Assembly (NCBI GenBank): GCA_028289345.1
Contig: JANQQL010000020.1
Location: 186,001-250,000 of the forward strand
Reading direction: 5' to 3'
Length of the DNA stretch: 64,000 bases
Source of the DNA: Planctomycetota bacterium
GTDB taxonomy: Bacteria; Planctomycetota; B15-G4; SIAN01
Numbering within the stretch: the first letter of the stretch is position 1; every line of letters begins with the position of its first letter. The notes beneath the pieces are model-generated. The model did no database searches, had not been told where the DNA came from, and worked only from the letters and a program-made list of their open reading frames with translations. The translations under genes were made by a program, and so were the position numbers. Positions 26,158 to 34,878 of this stretch are shown here, one piece after another.

Positions 26158-26949
26158 ATGGTCGCGCAACTCAACCGCTCTCGGCTCGCCGCCTCGCTTG
26201 CTCTCGTCTCACTCACCAGCTGCGTGTTTCCGTCCGGAGAACAAGCGCCGGCCACCCCTCAGCGCCCCACCCTGTCCTCCGACACCAACACGACCGCCCA
26301 GGGCACAGTCGAGCTGGAAGCCGGCGGAGTGATCGATCCGGCGGACTTCCTGGAGATCCCCACCACCCTGAAATTCGGGGTTGGCCCTCGCACCGAACTC
26401 TTCACCAACTGGTCTCCCTACGTCAAACAGGACCAACCCGGAACCGACGCTCGCGGTCAAAGCGACCTGGACGTGGGATTTCGCCACCGATTCTTGAAAG
26501 AATCCGAAGCTTTCCCTTCCGCGGCCGTGCAAATCACCACCAAGATTCCGACTGGCAGTACCCGAGAAGGACTGAGTAGCGGAGAAGTCGACTTCTTCGC
26601 GGCCGGCATCCTTTCCAAGGCCATGGGCAACGCTTCGGTCACGGCGTTCTATGAGCTGGGAATGTTGGGAGAGGCCAATGGTCCAGACACGGACGTGCAG
26701 CACTCCCTGGCGCTCGCCGGCTCTTACCCGCTTCTGGAAGACCTGAGTGGTTTCGCCGAGCTGGCCGGCGTGTTCATTCACGAGCAGCGGTTCCAATCGG
26801 TCTTTAGTACCGTCGGCGTCGCCTACCCCTTGAACCCCGGCACCGTGTTCGATGTCGCCACGGTCATCGGCTGGAGTGACGACGCGCCGGACTTTCAACT
26901 CGTCTTTGGGGCAACCGTGAACTTCGGTCAGCTGTTCGTCGACCCCTAA
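26158..26949 (+). CDS. Outer-membrane transporter-like lipoprotein
   Basis: 263 residues. The signal peptide has a lipobox-like end (LVSLTSC). The remainder is beta-rich with alternating patterns and short turns (TLKFGVGPRTELFTNWSPYV, DLDVGFRHRFL, VDFFAAGILSK), matching the transporter / phenol-degradation MetA-type outer-membrane family. The substrate is not known. A barrel preceded by a lipid anchor is unusual; the Cys may instead be part of an ordinary signal peptide. The ATG has only a weak ribosome site, and its 5' end lies just after the receiver gene. Confidence 0.65.
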   Translation: MVAQLNRSRLAASLALVSLTSCVFPSGEQAPATPQRPTLSSDTNTTAQGTVELEAGGVIDPADFLEIPTTLKFGVGPRTELFTNWSPYVKQDQPGTDARGQSDLDVGFRHRFLKESEAFPSAAVQITTKIPTGSTREGLSSGEVDFFAAGILSKAMGNASVTAFYELGMLGEANGPDTDVQHSLALAGSYPLLEDLSGFAELAGVFIHEQRFQSVFSTVGVAYPLNPGTVFDVATVIGWSDDAPDFQLVFGATVNFGQLFVDP

Positions 26950-27168
26950 CTCCTGGCTTGGGCGAGCAACGAGTCCTGACTCATTCGACTCGCCCTCACC
27001 CACTGGTAGCAACCAAGGACACAAAGCTGGCTCGAGCTGCTCCGGATCTGCATGATCAGGCCGGTGCAAGAGCCACGATCGAGTCCCTGGCGATCTGCTC
27101 GACCCGAAGGAGATCGAGATGCCCCCCACAACTCGTCCGCGAATCCGGTGGTCCATGGGGGGAGCCCG

Positions 27169-28242
27169 ATGAGCCTGTTCCACCGGTCCTTCACGAAGGC
27201 CGGAGCCCCTCCTGGCGTGATGGCCCGCCCCGCGGACTCTCCGCCGCCGAAGATCACCGCCCTGGAATTCAATGCCAAGGCTCTCCAGGAGCAAGAGTGC
27301 CAGTCGATGGCCGAGGTTCCGGCGCTGTTCGATGAGGGTTTCGTCACCTGGGTCGACGTCCAAGGGTTGGGCAACGGGCAAGTGGTGCAGGAGTTCGCGG
27401 ATCTTCTGGGAATCCATCCCCTCGCCGCATCCGACGTCGTCAATGTGGGCCAACGTCCGAAGGTCGAGCGCTACGAAGAACATCTCTTCGTCGTTCTGCG
27501 CATGGCCCTCCTGGACCCCGACCAGCGACTCCGATGGGAACAGGTCAGCATGTTCTTGGGTCGCGATTACGTCCTGACGTTTCAGGAGTCCTATGGCGAC
27601 TGCCTCGAGCCCCTCCGCACACGCATCCGCAACGGCCGCAAGAGAATCCGTAGCAGCGGTGCGGACTATCTCGCCTGCACCATCATTGACGCCATCGTCG
27701 ACGGCTTCTTTCCGGTCTTGGAGCGCTACGGTGACCTCTTGGAAGATCTCGAGCACCGCATCTTGCAAACGCAAGACCGCCACGTCCTCCAAGACCTCTA
27801 TCTCACCAAGCGTGACCTCGCCGGCTTCCGGCGCGCCACTTGGCCGCTTCGCGATGCGTTGTCTCAGCTTCTCCGTGACGACGAGGCCCCGCTCACGGAC
27901 ATGTCTCGATTGCACCTTCGAGACGTGGCTGACCACACGATGCAAGTCGTGGAAGTCAACGAGAGCTATCGAGAGCTCTCAGCCAGCCTGGTCGACGTTC
28001 ATTTGTCGATCATCGGTCAGCGAACCAACGAAGTGATGCGAGTCCTCACCGTGGTTTCTGCCATCTTCATCCCCATGACGTTCGTGGCGGGAATCTACGG
28101 AATGAACTTTGATACGAACGCTCCCGGAAACTTGCCGGAACTGACTTGGCCCTATGGCTACGTGTACTTCTGGCTGGTGTGTGCCGCGATGGCGGTCAGT
28201 TTGCTACTGCTGTTCCGAAGGCTCGGATGGCTGCGTCATTGA
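27169..28242 (+). CDS. corA: CorA-family Mg2+/Co2+ transporter
   Basis: 357 residues from an ATG with gggggagcccg upstream. A large acidic N-terminal cytoplasmic domain is followed by the long stalk helix and two C-terminal membrane helices. The signature YGMNF lies at the end of the first helix (FVAGIYGMNFDTNAPG), and the short basic tail (RRLGWLRH) is typical. It forms a pentameric channel for divalent cations. The length is in the usual CorA range. It stands between an outer-membrane protein gene and a mechanosensitive channel gene on the same strand; co-transcription with the channel 130 bp downstream is possible. Confidence 0.93.
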   Translation: MSLFHRSFTKAGAPPGVMARPADSPPPKITALEFNAKALQEQECQSMAEVPALFDEGFVTWVDVQGLGNGQVVQEFADLLGIHPLAASDVVNVGQRPKVERYEEHLFVVLRMALLDPDQRLRWEQVSMFLGRDYVLTFQESYGDCLEPLRTRIRNGRKRIRSSGADYLACTIIDAIVDGFFPVLERYGDLLEDLEHRILQTQDRHVLQDLYLTKRDLAGFRRATWPLRDALSQLLRDDEAPLTDMSRLHLRDVADHTMQVVEVNESYRELSASLVDVHLSIIGQRTNEVMRVLTVVSAIFIPMTFVAGIYGMNFDTNAPGNLPELTWPYGYVYFWLVCAAMAVSLLLLFRRLGWLRH

Positions 28243-28374
28243 GGAAAGCAGCCTCTCGAGCGCCAAGTCAGCGATGAAGAGCAGACTCTCGCATCGCACC
28301 AGCAACAGAACTCCGTATCATCCAACTCCCATGGATCGACGCGCTGGCCAACCAGCTGGGGAGCACTCCTTGCG

Positions 28375-31300
28375 ATGAACGGTGTCTTGGCGAAACATAC
28401 CCGGGCATGGCTCGTTTGGGTTGGCAGCGTTGGAGGATTCCTGGCGCCCTCTTCGCTCGCCAGCGCCCAGGAGCCTGGGCCTTCGCAACAAGCGGTGACA
28501 TCCGACGGCATCACCCGTGAGCAAGCATTGCAGCGGCTGTCGGAACTGGAGCAATCGGCGGGGGAAGACAACAAAGCGATTGCCAGTCTGACCAAGTCGT
28601 ACCGCCAGATCGTTGCCGCACTGGAAGCGATCCGCAGCCACCAAGAAAAGGCCGCCGAGTTCCAAGACGACCTTGACCAAGCGCCAGGCGAGACCGACAC
28701 GCTTCGCGAGCAGCTGAGTCTTCCACCCACCCCTCCGAGGGAACTTCCCCCTGGCAGTACGGTGACTTCTGTGCAACAGGCCCTCAGCCAAGCCCAGGCC
28801 AACCTCACCAATTCCGAGAGCGAGCTGACTCGGCTCGAACAGCGCATTGTCGAACAGCGGGAGCGCCCCAACCAGGCGCAGACCCTCTTGGCCGAAGCCC
28901 GCGCCGCTCGGCAAGAAATCGAGCAAGAACTGGCCGAGCCGGCCCCGGCCGCGGATGCACCGGAAGGGGAACGGGTCCAACGCACTCTTCGGGAAGTGGA
29001 ATTCGCAGCGCGCACCGCTGAAATCCACCGCTTGGAGCAGGAGCTGCTCAGCAACGGGGTGCGCGTCGATCTCTTGGTGGCCCAACGGGACACGATCGCC
29101 GCGAGAATGAGTGAGCAGCAGGCCCGGGTGTCCGACTTGGAAGCTCGCCTCAGCGAACTCCGTCAGCAAGAGGCCGAGCGGGCCCGGGTCGAAGCGGAAC
29201 GCCTGCACCGCGAAGCCATGGGGAAGCACCCGGTGATCCGGGAACTCGCCGCAGAAGTGGCGGAGCTGGCCCGAGAACTGGAGCCCTTGGGACCGGCGAT
29301 CGATCAAACTCGGCAGCAGCGCGCCGAAGTCGAGAAACAGCTCACCAAGGTCAAAGACAGCCGCGAAGAAGCGGCTCGCTTCCTTGAAATCGGCATCACG
29401 GAAGCGCTGGGCGCGGTGCTCCTGGAAATGCGCCGGAGTCTGCCTTCCACCGAGCAGATCGAAGATTCCATTGCCAATCGGGCCAGCCAGCTGGCGGACT
29501 TGCGCTTGCGCCAGTTCCACTTGGAGCGAGCGTTGAAGGCCAAAGTCAATCGCCATGCAGAAGTGGCCTCCCTGGTCGACCAAGTCACGCTCGACACTCC
29601 CCTCAGCCAACCGGAGCGGAGCGAGCTGACCGCGGAGCTGCAGCGACTGGTCGATACCAAGTTCGACAACCTGGAACGCCTGAGCAAGGCCAACGGGGAG
29701 CACATCCTCGAATACTGGAGCCTCGAGTCCGACCAACGAGAACTCCTGCTCAGCTCCCAAGCTTTGGCGGCGGTGTTGGACGAACGCCTCCTTTGGATTC
29801 GCAACGCTCCTGCGTTCAGTTTCTCCACGTTGCAGGGGATCCCGCGGGACTTGGGCTGGTTTCTTTCCCCCTTCGCTTGGCAAGCGGTGGGCTCGAGAGT
29901 GTGGCAGGATGCTCGGGCCGCGATGCCTCTCTACGGCCTCGTGGGACTTGTGTTGCTCGGGCTGACTGGCTTTCGGCGGCGCTTGCGGCAGAACCTCAAG
30001 AGTCTCGGATCCAAGGTTGGGAGGCACCGCCAAGACGACATTCGCTTGACCGTTCAGGCCTTGCTCATTCAAGTCATTCGGGCACTCCCGCTGGCCGGAC
30101 TCCTTGCGTTCCTCGGCTGGCGACTGTGGACGGGCACCAAGGGAGACTTTCCTTCCGCCGTGGGCGCCGGACTGTTGGTGGTCGCCCTTGTCCTATTCTT
30201 CGCCGAACTGCTGCGCACCATGCACCACGCCGACGGAGTTGCGGCCACGCACTTTCGCTGGGCAGAGTCCGTGTGCCGTCTGGTGCGCCACCAAACCCTC
30301 TGGTTCGTGGTCTTTGCGTTGGCCACAGGATTCGTGATCGCCGTGGCCCAGACTCAATCGGAACTGCCGATTCGCCACGGCATCGGGCGCCTGGCTTTTG
30401 TCACTCTCATGGTCGCCTTGTTGGTGTTGGCTTCCTGCTTGCTCCATCCTCGAGGGGGGTTGCTCTCGGAATCGGTGGCCACCGGACATTGGGCGTGGAT
30501 GCACCGTTCTCGAGGCCTTTGGATCGTCCTGGCCATGGCGGTGCCGATCACCCTCGCGATCCTGGCGATGAGTGGCTACTACTACGGCGCTCTCGAACTG
30601 CTGATTCGGGTGATCTGGGCCCTGCTGTGGATTCTCGGCACACTGCTCCTGCGCTCCTTCCTGTTGCGCTGGCTGGTGATCTCGCAACGCCGACTCGCGG
30701 TCAAGGTGGCGCAGGAAAAACGCGAGGCTTTGGCCAAGAGTCGCGAGCAAGGCGAGTCGGATGCGGTGACCGAAGGACTCGTCGAAGCCTACGAAGCGGT
30801 CAATGTCTCGGACATCAAGCAGCAGACCCACGATCTGGTGAACATCTCGGTCGGAATGCTGTTCCTGGTGGGAATGTGGCTCTCTTGGTCGGGAGTCTTG
30901 CCAGCTCTCCAGGTTCTTGACGGTGTTCACCTGTGGAACCACAAGGTTGTCACCGAAGGGCGTGAAGTGTTGCAGCCCATCACTCTCAGCGATCTTGGAC
31001 TCGGGCTGATCCTGTTGCTGGTCACCCTCGCGGCCACCCGCAAGATCCCGAGTTTCTTGGAAATCGCCATCCTGCAACGACTCCCCCTCGATGCCGGGTC
31101 TCGCTACGCAGCCCGGACTCTGACCCTGTATCTCATCGTCGCTCTGGGAGTGGTGAGTGCATTCAACGCGATCGGCGTCGGCTGGGGCTCGGTCCAGTGG
31201 CTCGTCGCGGCCTTGACAGTTGGCTTGGGATTCGGCCTCCAGGAGATCTTCGCCAACTTCGTGTCTGGGTTGATCATCCTTCTGGAGCGCCCGATTCGCG

Positions 31301-31872
31301 TCGGCGACACCGTGACCGTGGGCAACGTGAGCGGCGTCGTGACTCGAATCCGCATGCGAGCGACCACCATCACCGATTGGAATCGCAAGGAACTGATTGT
31401 TCCGAACAAAAACTTCATCACCGGTGAGCTCATCAACTGGAGCCTGTCCGATCCAATCTTGCGCTTGGACTTCCTCGTGGGACTGGCCTATGGATCCGAC
31501 ACGCCCCTCGCCCATCAAGTCCTGACCCAGGCCTGCAAAGATCATCCGCTAGTGCTCGACCAACCAGAACCCACGGTTTTCTTTTCTGAGTTCGGTGACA
31601 ACTCCCTGAATTTCGAAGTGCGCGTGTTTGTCGCGGAAGCCAGCAACACCGCCCGCTCCCGCATTCTTCACGACCTGCACATGACCATCGACAACGCCTG
31701 CCGAAAGCACGACATCGAGATCGCCTTCCCGCAGCGCGACTTGCACCTGAAGTCGGCACCGGCGGTCATTCGAATTGCTCGCGCACATCGAACATCCAAC
31801 CCGGAGTCTCCCGAAGAATCGCCGGGCGGATCTCGACCGCGTCCTCCCGAGAGAGACGAAAGTTTGTCATGA
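28375..31872 (+). CDS. Large MscS-family mechanosensitive channel (MscK/YbdG-like)
   Basis: 1165 residues. Signal peptide (to about SLASAQ, residue 31); periplasmic coiled coil of about 450 residues rich in Glu, Arg and Gln; about ten membrane helices; C-terminal MscS core. The pore helix and beta domain are clear: LTVGLGFGLQEIFANFVSG, then ERPIRVGDTVTVGNVSG, then WNRKELIVPNKNFITGELINW. The layout and size match MscK (KefA) of E. coli, which releases solutes under osmotic downshock. The tail is Pro/Arg rich and disordered. A second insertion with a charged loop (residues about 775-800, KVAQEKREALAKSREQ) lies between membrane helices. Confidence 0.92.
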   Translation: MNGVLAKHTRAWLVWVGSVGGFLAPSSLASAQEPGPSQQAVTSDGITREQALQRLSELEQSAGEDNKAIASLTKSYRQIVAALEAIRSHQEKAAEFQDDLDQAPGETDTLREQLSLPPTPPRELPPGSTVTSVQQALSQAQANLTNSESELTRLEQRIVEQRERPNQAQTLLAEARAARQEIEQELAEPAPAADAPEGERVQRTLREVEFAARTAEIHRLEQELLSNGVRVDLLVAQRDTIAARMSEQQARVSDLEARLSELRQQEAERARVEAERLHREAMGKHPVIRELAAEVAELARELEPLGPAIDQTRQQRAEVEKQLTKVKDSREEAARFLEIGITEALGAVLLEMRRSLPSTEQIEDSIANRASQLADLRLRQFHLERALKAKVNRHAEVASLVDQVTLDTPLSQPERSELTAELQRLVDTKFDNLERLSKANGEHILEYWSLESDQRELLLSSQALAAVLDERLLWIRNAPAFSFSTLQGIPRDLGWFLSPFAWQAVGSRVWQDARAAMPLYGLVGLVLLGLTGFRRRLRQNLKSLGSKVGRHRQDDIRLTVQALLIQVIRALPLAGLLAFLGWRLWTGTKGDFPSAVGAGLLVVALVLFFAELLRTMHHADGVAATHFRWAESVCRLVRHQTLWFVVFALATGFVIAVAQTQSELPIRHGIGRLAFVTLMVALLVLASCLLHPRGGLLSESVATGHWAWMHRSRGLWIVLAMAVPITLAILAMSGYYYGALELLIRVIWALLWILGTLLLRSFLLRWLVISQRRLAVKVAQEKREALAKSREQGESDAVTEGLVEAYEAVNVSDIKQQTHDLVNISVGMLFLVGMWLSWSGVLPALQVLDGVHLWNHKVVTEGREVLQPITLSDLGLGLILLLVTLAATRKIPSFLEIAILQRLPLDAGSRYAARTLTLYLIVALGVVSAFNAIGVGWGSVQWLVAALTVGLGFGLQEIFANFVSGLIILLERPIRVGDTVTVGNVSGVVTRIRMRATTITDWNRKELIVPNKNFITGELINWSLSDPILRLDFLVGLAYGSDTPLAHQVLTQACKDHPLVLDQPEPTVFFSEFGDNSLNFEVRVFVAEASNTARSRILHDLHMTIDNACRKHDIEIAFPQRDLHLKSAPAVIRIARAHRTSNPESPEESPGGSRPRPPERDESLS

Positions 31873-31973
31873 AACGCGAGGGAACTCGCGACGGCCTTTG
31901 AGGTACCCCCCGTCGATGGCCGATATCCCTGGTACGGACACGGATCCAAACGCCTTTTCCTTACTCGGGAGAG

Positions 31974-33317
31974 ATGATGAAAGGCAACGGAGCGCAACGC
32001 CGTACCAAGACGTACCTCATCGATACCAACGTCGTCCTTCACGACTCCGCCTGTCTTCAGTTCTTTCGCCCTCACGATGTGGCGATTCCCCTGGTTGTCC
32101 TCGAAGAACTCGATCGCTTCAAACGAGGTTCGGGCGACATTCACTATCACGCCAGGGAATTTCTGCGCACGATCGACGAACTTCCTGGTGACGCTCTGTC
32201 GGAAACCGGACTTCCGCTAGGGGAAGACGCGGGACACTTGCGCATCGTGTGTTCCGAAGGAATGCATAAAGAAGTGCGTCGCAAGTTCCGTCAGGACACC
32301 GCGGACCACGACATCCTGAGTGCCGCGCTCGCCTTGCGAGATCGAAATCCCGAACGGCCCGTGATCCTTGTGTCGAAGGACACCAACCTGCGGGTCAAAG
32401 CTCGTTCATTCGGGATCCTTGCCGAGGACTTCACGGGTGACGCCCAGGATGAAACCGGCCCCTACACAGGAACCCGCTTGGTCGAGAACATCTCAGGCGA
32501 GTTGATCCATGAGTTCTTCGAGGGAGACGGAGACGTCCCGGTGTCTCATTTCGAGAACATCACCGACCCCCACGCCAATGAGAACTTCATCATCAAGAAC
32601 TGCTCCCAATCGGTTCTCGCCACGTACCGGGAACCAGAGCAGAGCCTGCGTTTGCTGTCGCGCCAGAACGTGTACGGGATCACTCCCCGCAACGCGGAGC
32701 AGTGCTTTGCCGTGCAGGCGTTGACCGACGATTCGATTCAACTGGTCACCTTGGCGGGGAAAGCGGGAACCGGGAAGACGTTGTTGGCCTTGGCGGCCGC
32801 TTTGGAATGCCGCGCCCGCTATCGCCAGATCCTGCTCGCGCGTCCTCTGATTCCTCTGAGCAACCGCGACATCGGCTACTTGCCCGGCGATGCGGACTCC
32901 AAGATCGACCCGTACATGCAACCGCTGTTCGACAACTTGTCGGTCATCTCTCACCAGCTGGGCGACCGGCATGAGCAGGCCAGCCGGATTCAGCGGCTCC
33001 GCGAATCCGGAAAACTGCAGATCACTCCGTTGGCGTTTCTTCGAGGGCGCACCTTGCCGCGGGTGTTCTTCATCGTCGACGAAGCCCAGAACCTGACCCC
33101 GCACGAAGTGAAGACCATCGTGACCCGAGCGGGGGAAGGCAGCAAGGTCGTGTTCACTGGCGACACCCGTCAGATCGACCAACCCTACTTGGATGCCCGC
33201 TCCAACGGTTTCTCGTCCCTGATTCGACGCATGACCGGCCAACCCCTGTACGCCCACATCGCCTTGGAAAAGGGCGAGCGCTCGGCTCTCTCAAATCTCG
33301 CCAGCGAGCTGCTGTGA
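31974..33317 (+). CDS. PIN-PhoH fusion ATPase/ribonuclease
   Basis: 447 residues; either of two adjacent ATGs (31974 or 31977) fits the ggagag site. Residues 1-150 are a PIN nuclease domain with acidic positions (YLIDTNVVLHD, LEELDRFK, DHDILSAAL, LVSKDTNLRVKA). Residues about 240-447 are the PhoH ATPase: Walker A GKAGTGKTLLALA, Walker B FFIVDEAQN and the DTRQIDQPYLD motif. Such PIN-PhoH proteins act as ATP-dependent RNA helicase/ribonucleases. The catalytic residues of both halves look intact. Standing alone after the channel gene, its role here is probably general RNA turnover. Confidence 0.93.
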   Translation: MMKGNGAQRRTKTYLIDTNVVLHDSACLQFFRPHDVAIPLVVLEELDRFKRGSGDIHYHAREFLRTIDELPGDALSETGLPLGEDAGHLRIVCSEGMHKEVRRKFRQDTADHDILSAALALRDRNPERPVILVSKDTNLRVKARSFGILAEDFTGDAQDETGPYTGTRLVENISGELIHEFFEGDGDVPVSHFENITDPHANENFIIKNCSQSVLATYREPEQSLRLLSRQNVYGITPRNAEQCFAVQALTDDSIQLVTLAGKAGTGKTLLALAAALECRARYRQILLARPLIPLSNRDIGYLPGDADSKIDPYMQPLFDNLSVISHQLGDRHEQASRIQRLRESGKLQITPLAFLRGRTLPRVFFIVDEAQNLTPHEVKTIVTRAGEGSKVVFTGDTRQIDQPYLDARSNGFSSLIRRMTGQPLYAHIALEKGERSALSNLASELL

Positions 33318-33347
33318 GGGCGCGGGCCGGGTCCGAAGTCGTGGCGA

Positions 33348-33725
33348 TCAAAGAGAGGCGTCACGCCCGATGCCGGAGAGGAGAAGCACGCCAACTCCGA
33401 CGTAGACAATCGCCAGGATGCGAAAGATCCAGAGTGGCCACGGGGTCATCAAGGCGATCACCCAGGCGGTGAACTTTCGCTGCAAAAAGAGAAACGCCTT
33501 CACGATCGCGATGACCCCGATCACGATCATCGCAGTGCCAACGATGCCTCCTGTCTCCCGAGCGGCCCCGATCAAGGAAATGCCGATGGCGAGCGCCGTC
33601 AGGAACAGGACCCGGCGCACATGATTCACCCCGCGCTTGGTGTGCCAGCTCTTCATCCAATCCGGACGCCAGACAAACAACGCACCTGCCACGGTCCAGA
33701 TCCAGCCAATGATGGTGGTCAACAT
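33348..33725 (-). CDS. Small integral membrane protein
   Basis: 125 residues, with gaggagc upstream of the ATG. Four hydrophobic helices (about residues 3-20, 38-54, 60-80 and 93-115) separated by short loops; a His/Lys/Arg cluster follows the first helix (WMKSWHTKRG). No catalytic motif is evident and I do not recognise the family. It is convergent with the PIN-PhoH gene 30 bp away. Confidence 0.7.
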   Translation of the reverse strand: MLTTIIGWIWTVAGALFVWRPDWMKSWHTKRGVNHVRRVLFLTALAIGISLIGAARETGGIVGTAMIVIGVIAIVKAFLFLQRKFTAWVIALMTPWPLWIFRILAIVYVGVGVLLLSGIGRDASL

Positions 33726-34012
33726 CCCGAGACGCTCCTCTGCTCCCCGTCATTCCATGAGTCTACGGCCCGGGTTCGGCATTCGCGGGTCTCTCCGAAA
33801 AAGAGCTCCGGTCGAACCAACCCGCTCGCTCCAGAGCTGCACAAATCCGACTCCGTCGCCGGCATGGCGGACACGACCGCGGCCCCGACAGCCCCCACCT
33901 CAAACGATCGTTCCGCTGTCCGCGGCAACTCCACGGTGCCTACGCCCTGGACATCCTGCTCGAACCATGCAAAGCTTCCCGGTTTCCTCCCCGAGATCGT
34001 GGAGCGGCGAAT

Positions 34013-34585
34013 ATGGGTGGCGTCTCATTCAAACTCGCACGGTGGTGCCTCCTCGCCACATGGGGAGCCTTGACAGCCTGTTCCGATTCCGTGTTTCCCG
34101 GAGAGCAGGAAGAGGTGCCCACCGATCTCGACGAGGTCCCCGCCCAGGTTCAGGTGGCGGCGGAACGATGGTGTCACCAGATGGGCGGTGAACGCTGCGA
34201 GCAATGGTCGTGGGACAAAGAGACCGGTGATTGGGAATGCCAAGTGATCGGCCTCGACCGGGTCGCCGAGCTGGATGTCGCTGAAGACGGGGGATTCCTG
34301 GAACTCGAGCAGGCCTATGACATTGCGGAGGTCGAAGCGGCGCTTCCGGAAGTCGCCCGGTGGATGCAAACGCGGTGTCGACAGGACCCGGGAATGCGAG
34401 TGGAACTCTCGTTTCGTCGCGAAGAGCTTCTCGATGAGATGCCGGACCTGAAAACTGCCTGGAGTCGCAGCGGCGTTGTCCTCGAGTTCCAATGCCCCAA
34501 TGGGCGCGATTTCGAGATTGACCCTCAGCAAAACTTCGTGACGCGACCCGAGGACGACCAGCCGGATCGCTCCTCGGGCGAATAG
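34013..34585 (+). CDS. Hypothetical lipoprotein
   Basis: 190 residues; ggag eight bases before ATG. A lipoprotein signal ends in ALTAC. The mature part is acidic, with Cys and Trp pairs (RWCHQMGGERCEQWSW, WECQV) suggesting disulphides and a small folded core, then a helical middle and a C-terminal strand (VVLEFQCPN). No known domain recognised. It is upstream of, and may be co-expressed with, the choice-of-anchor-like lipoprotein gene 290 bp further on. Confidence 0.75.
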   Translation: MGGVSFKLARWCLLATWGALTACSDSVFPGEQEEVPTDLDEVPAQVQVAAERWCHQMGGERCEQWSWDKETGDWECQVIGLDRVAELDVAEDGGFLELEQAYDIAEVEAALPEVARWMQTRCRQDPGMRVELSFRREELLDEMPDLKTAWSRSGVVLEFQCPNGRDFEIDPQQNFVTRPEDDQPDRSSGE

Positions 34586-34878
34586 AGCTCTCAAGCCACC
34601 TGCCGACCGCGAGTTCCCTCGCGAAACAGCGTGGCGAGAACTCGCCAAGCCCCTCTTTGGCGGCCGCTGCTCCCCTTCGATCCCCGAACATTTCCCGGAG
34701 AACGGCGGCGCAGGCCGCCGAAGCCCGCTCTAAGGACTTGACGGCCCCCGAGAGTCGTGGTGGCATGTCCGGCGCTTGGGGCCGATCCCCGCCATCGCCG
34801 AGCAGGATGAGCGTCCCTCCTCGGCACCGAAAACGCTCCGGATGGTGTCAGAGCATCCGGGGTGCAACAGGGACCACG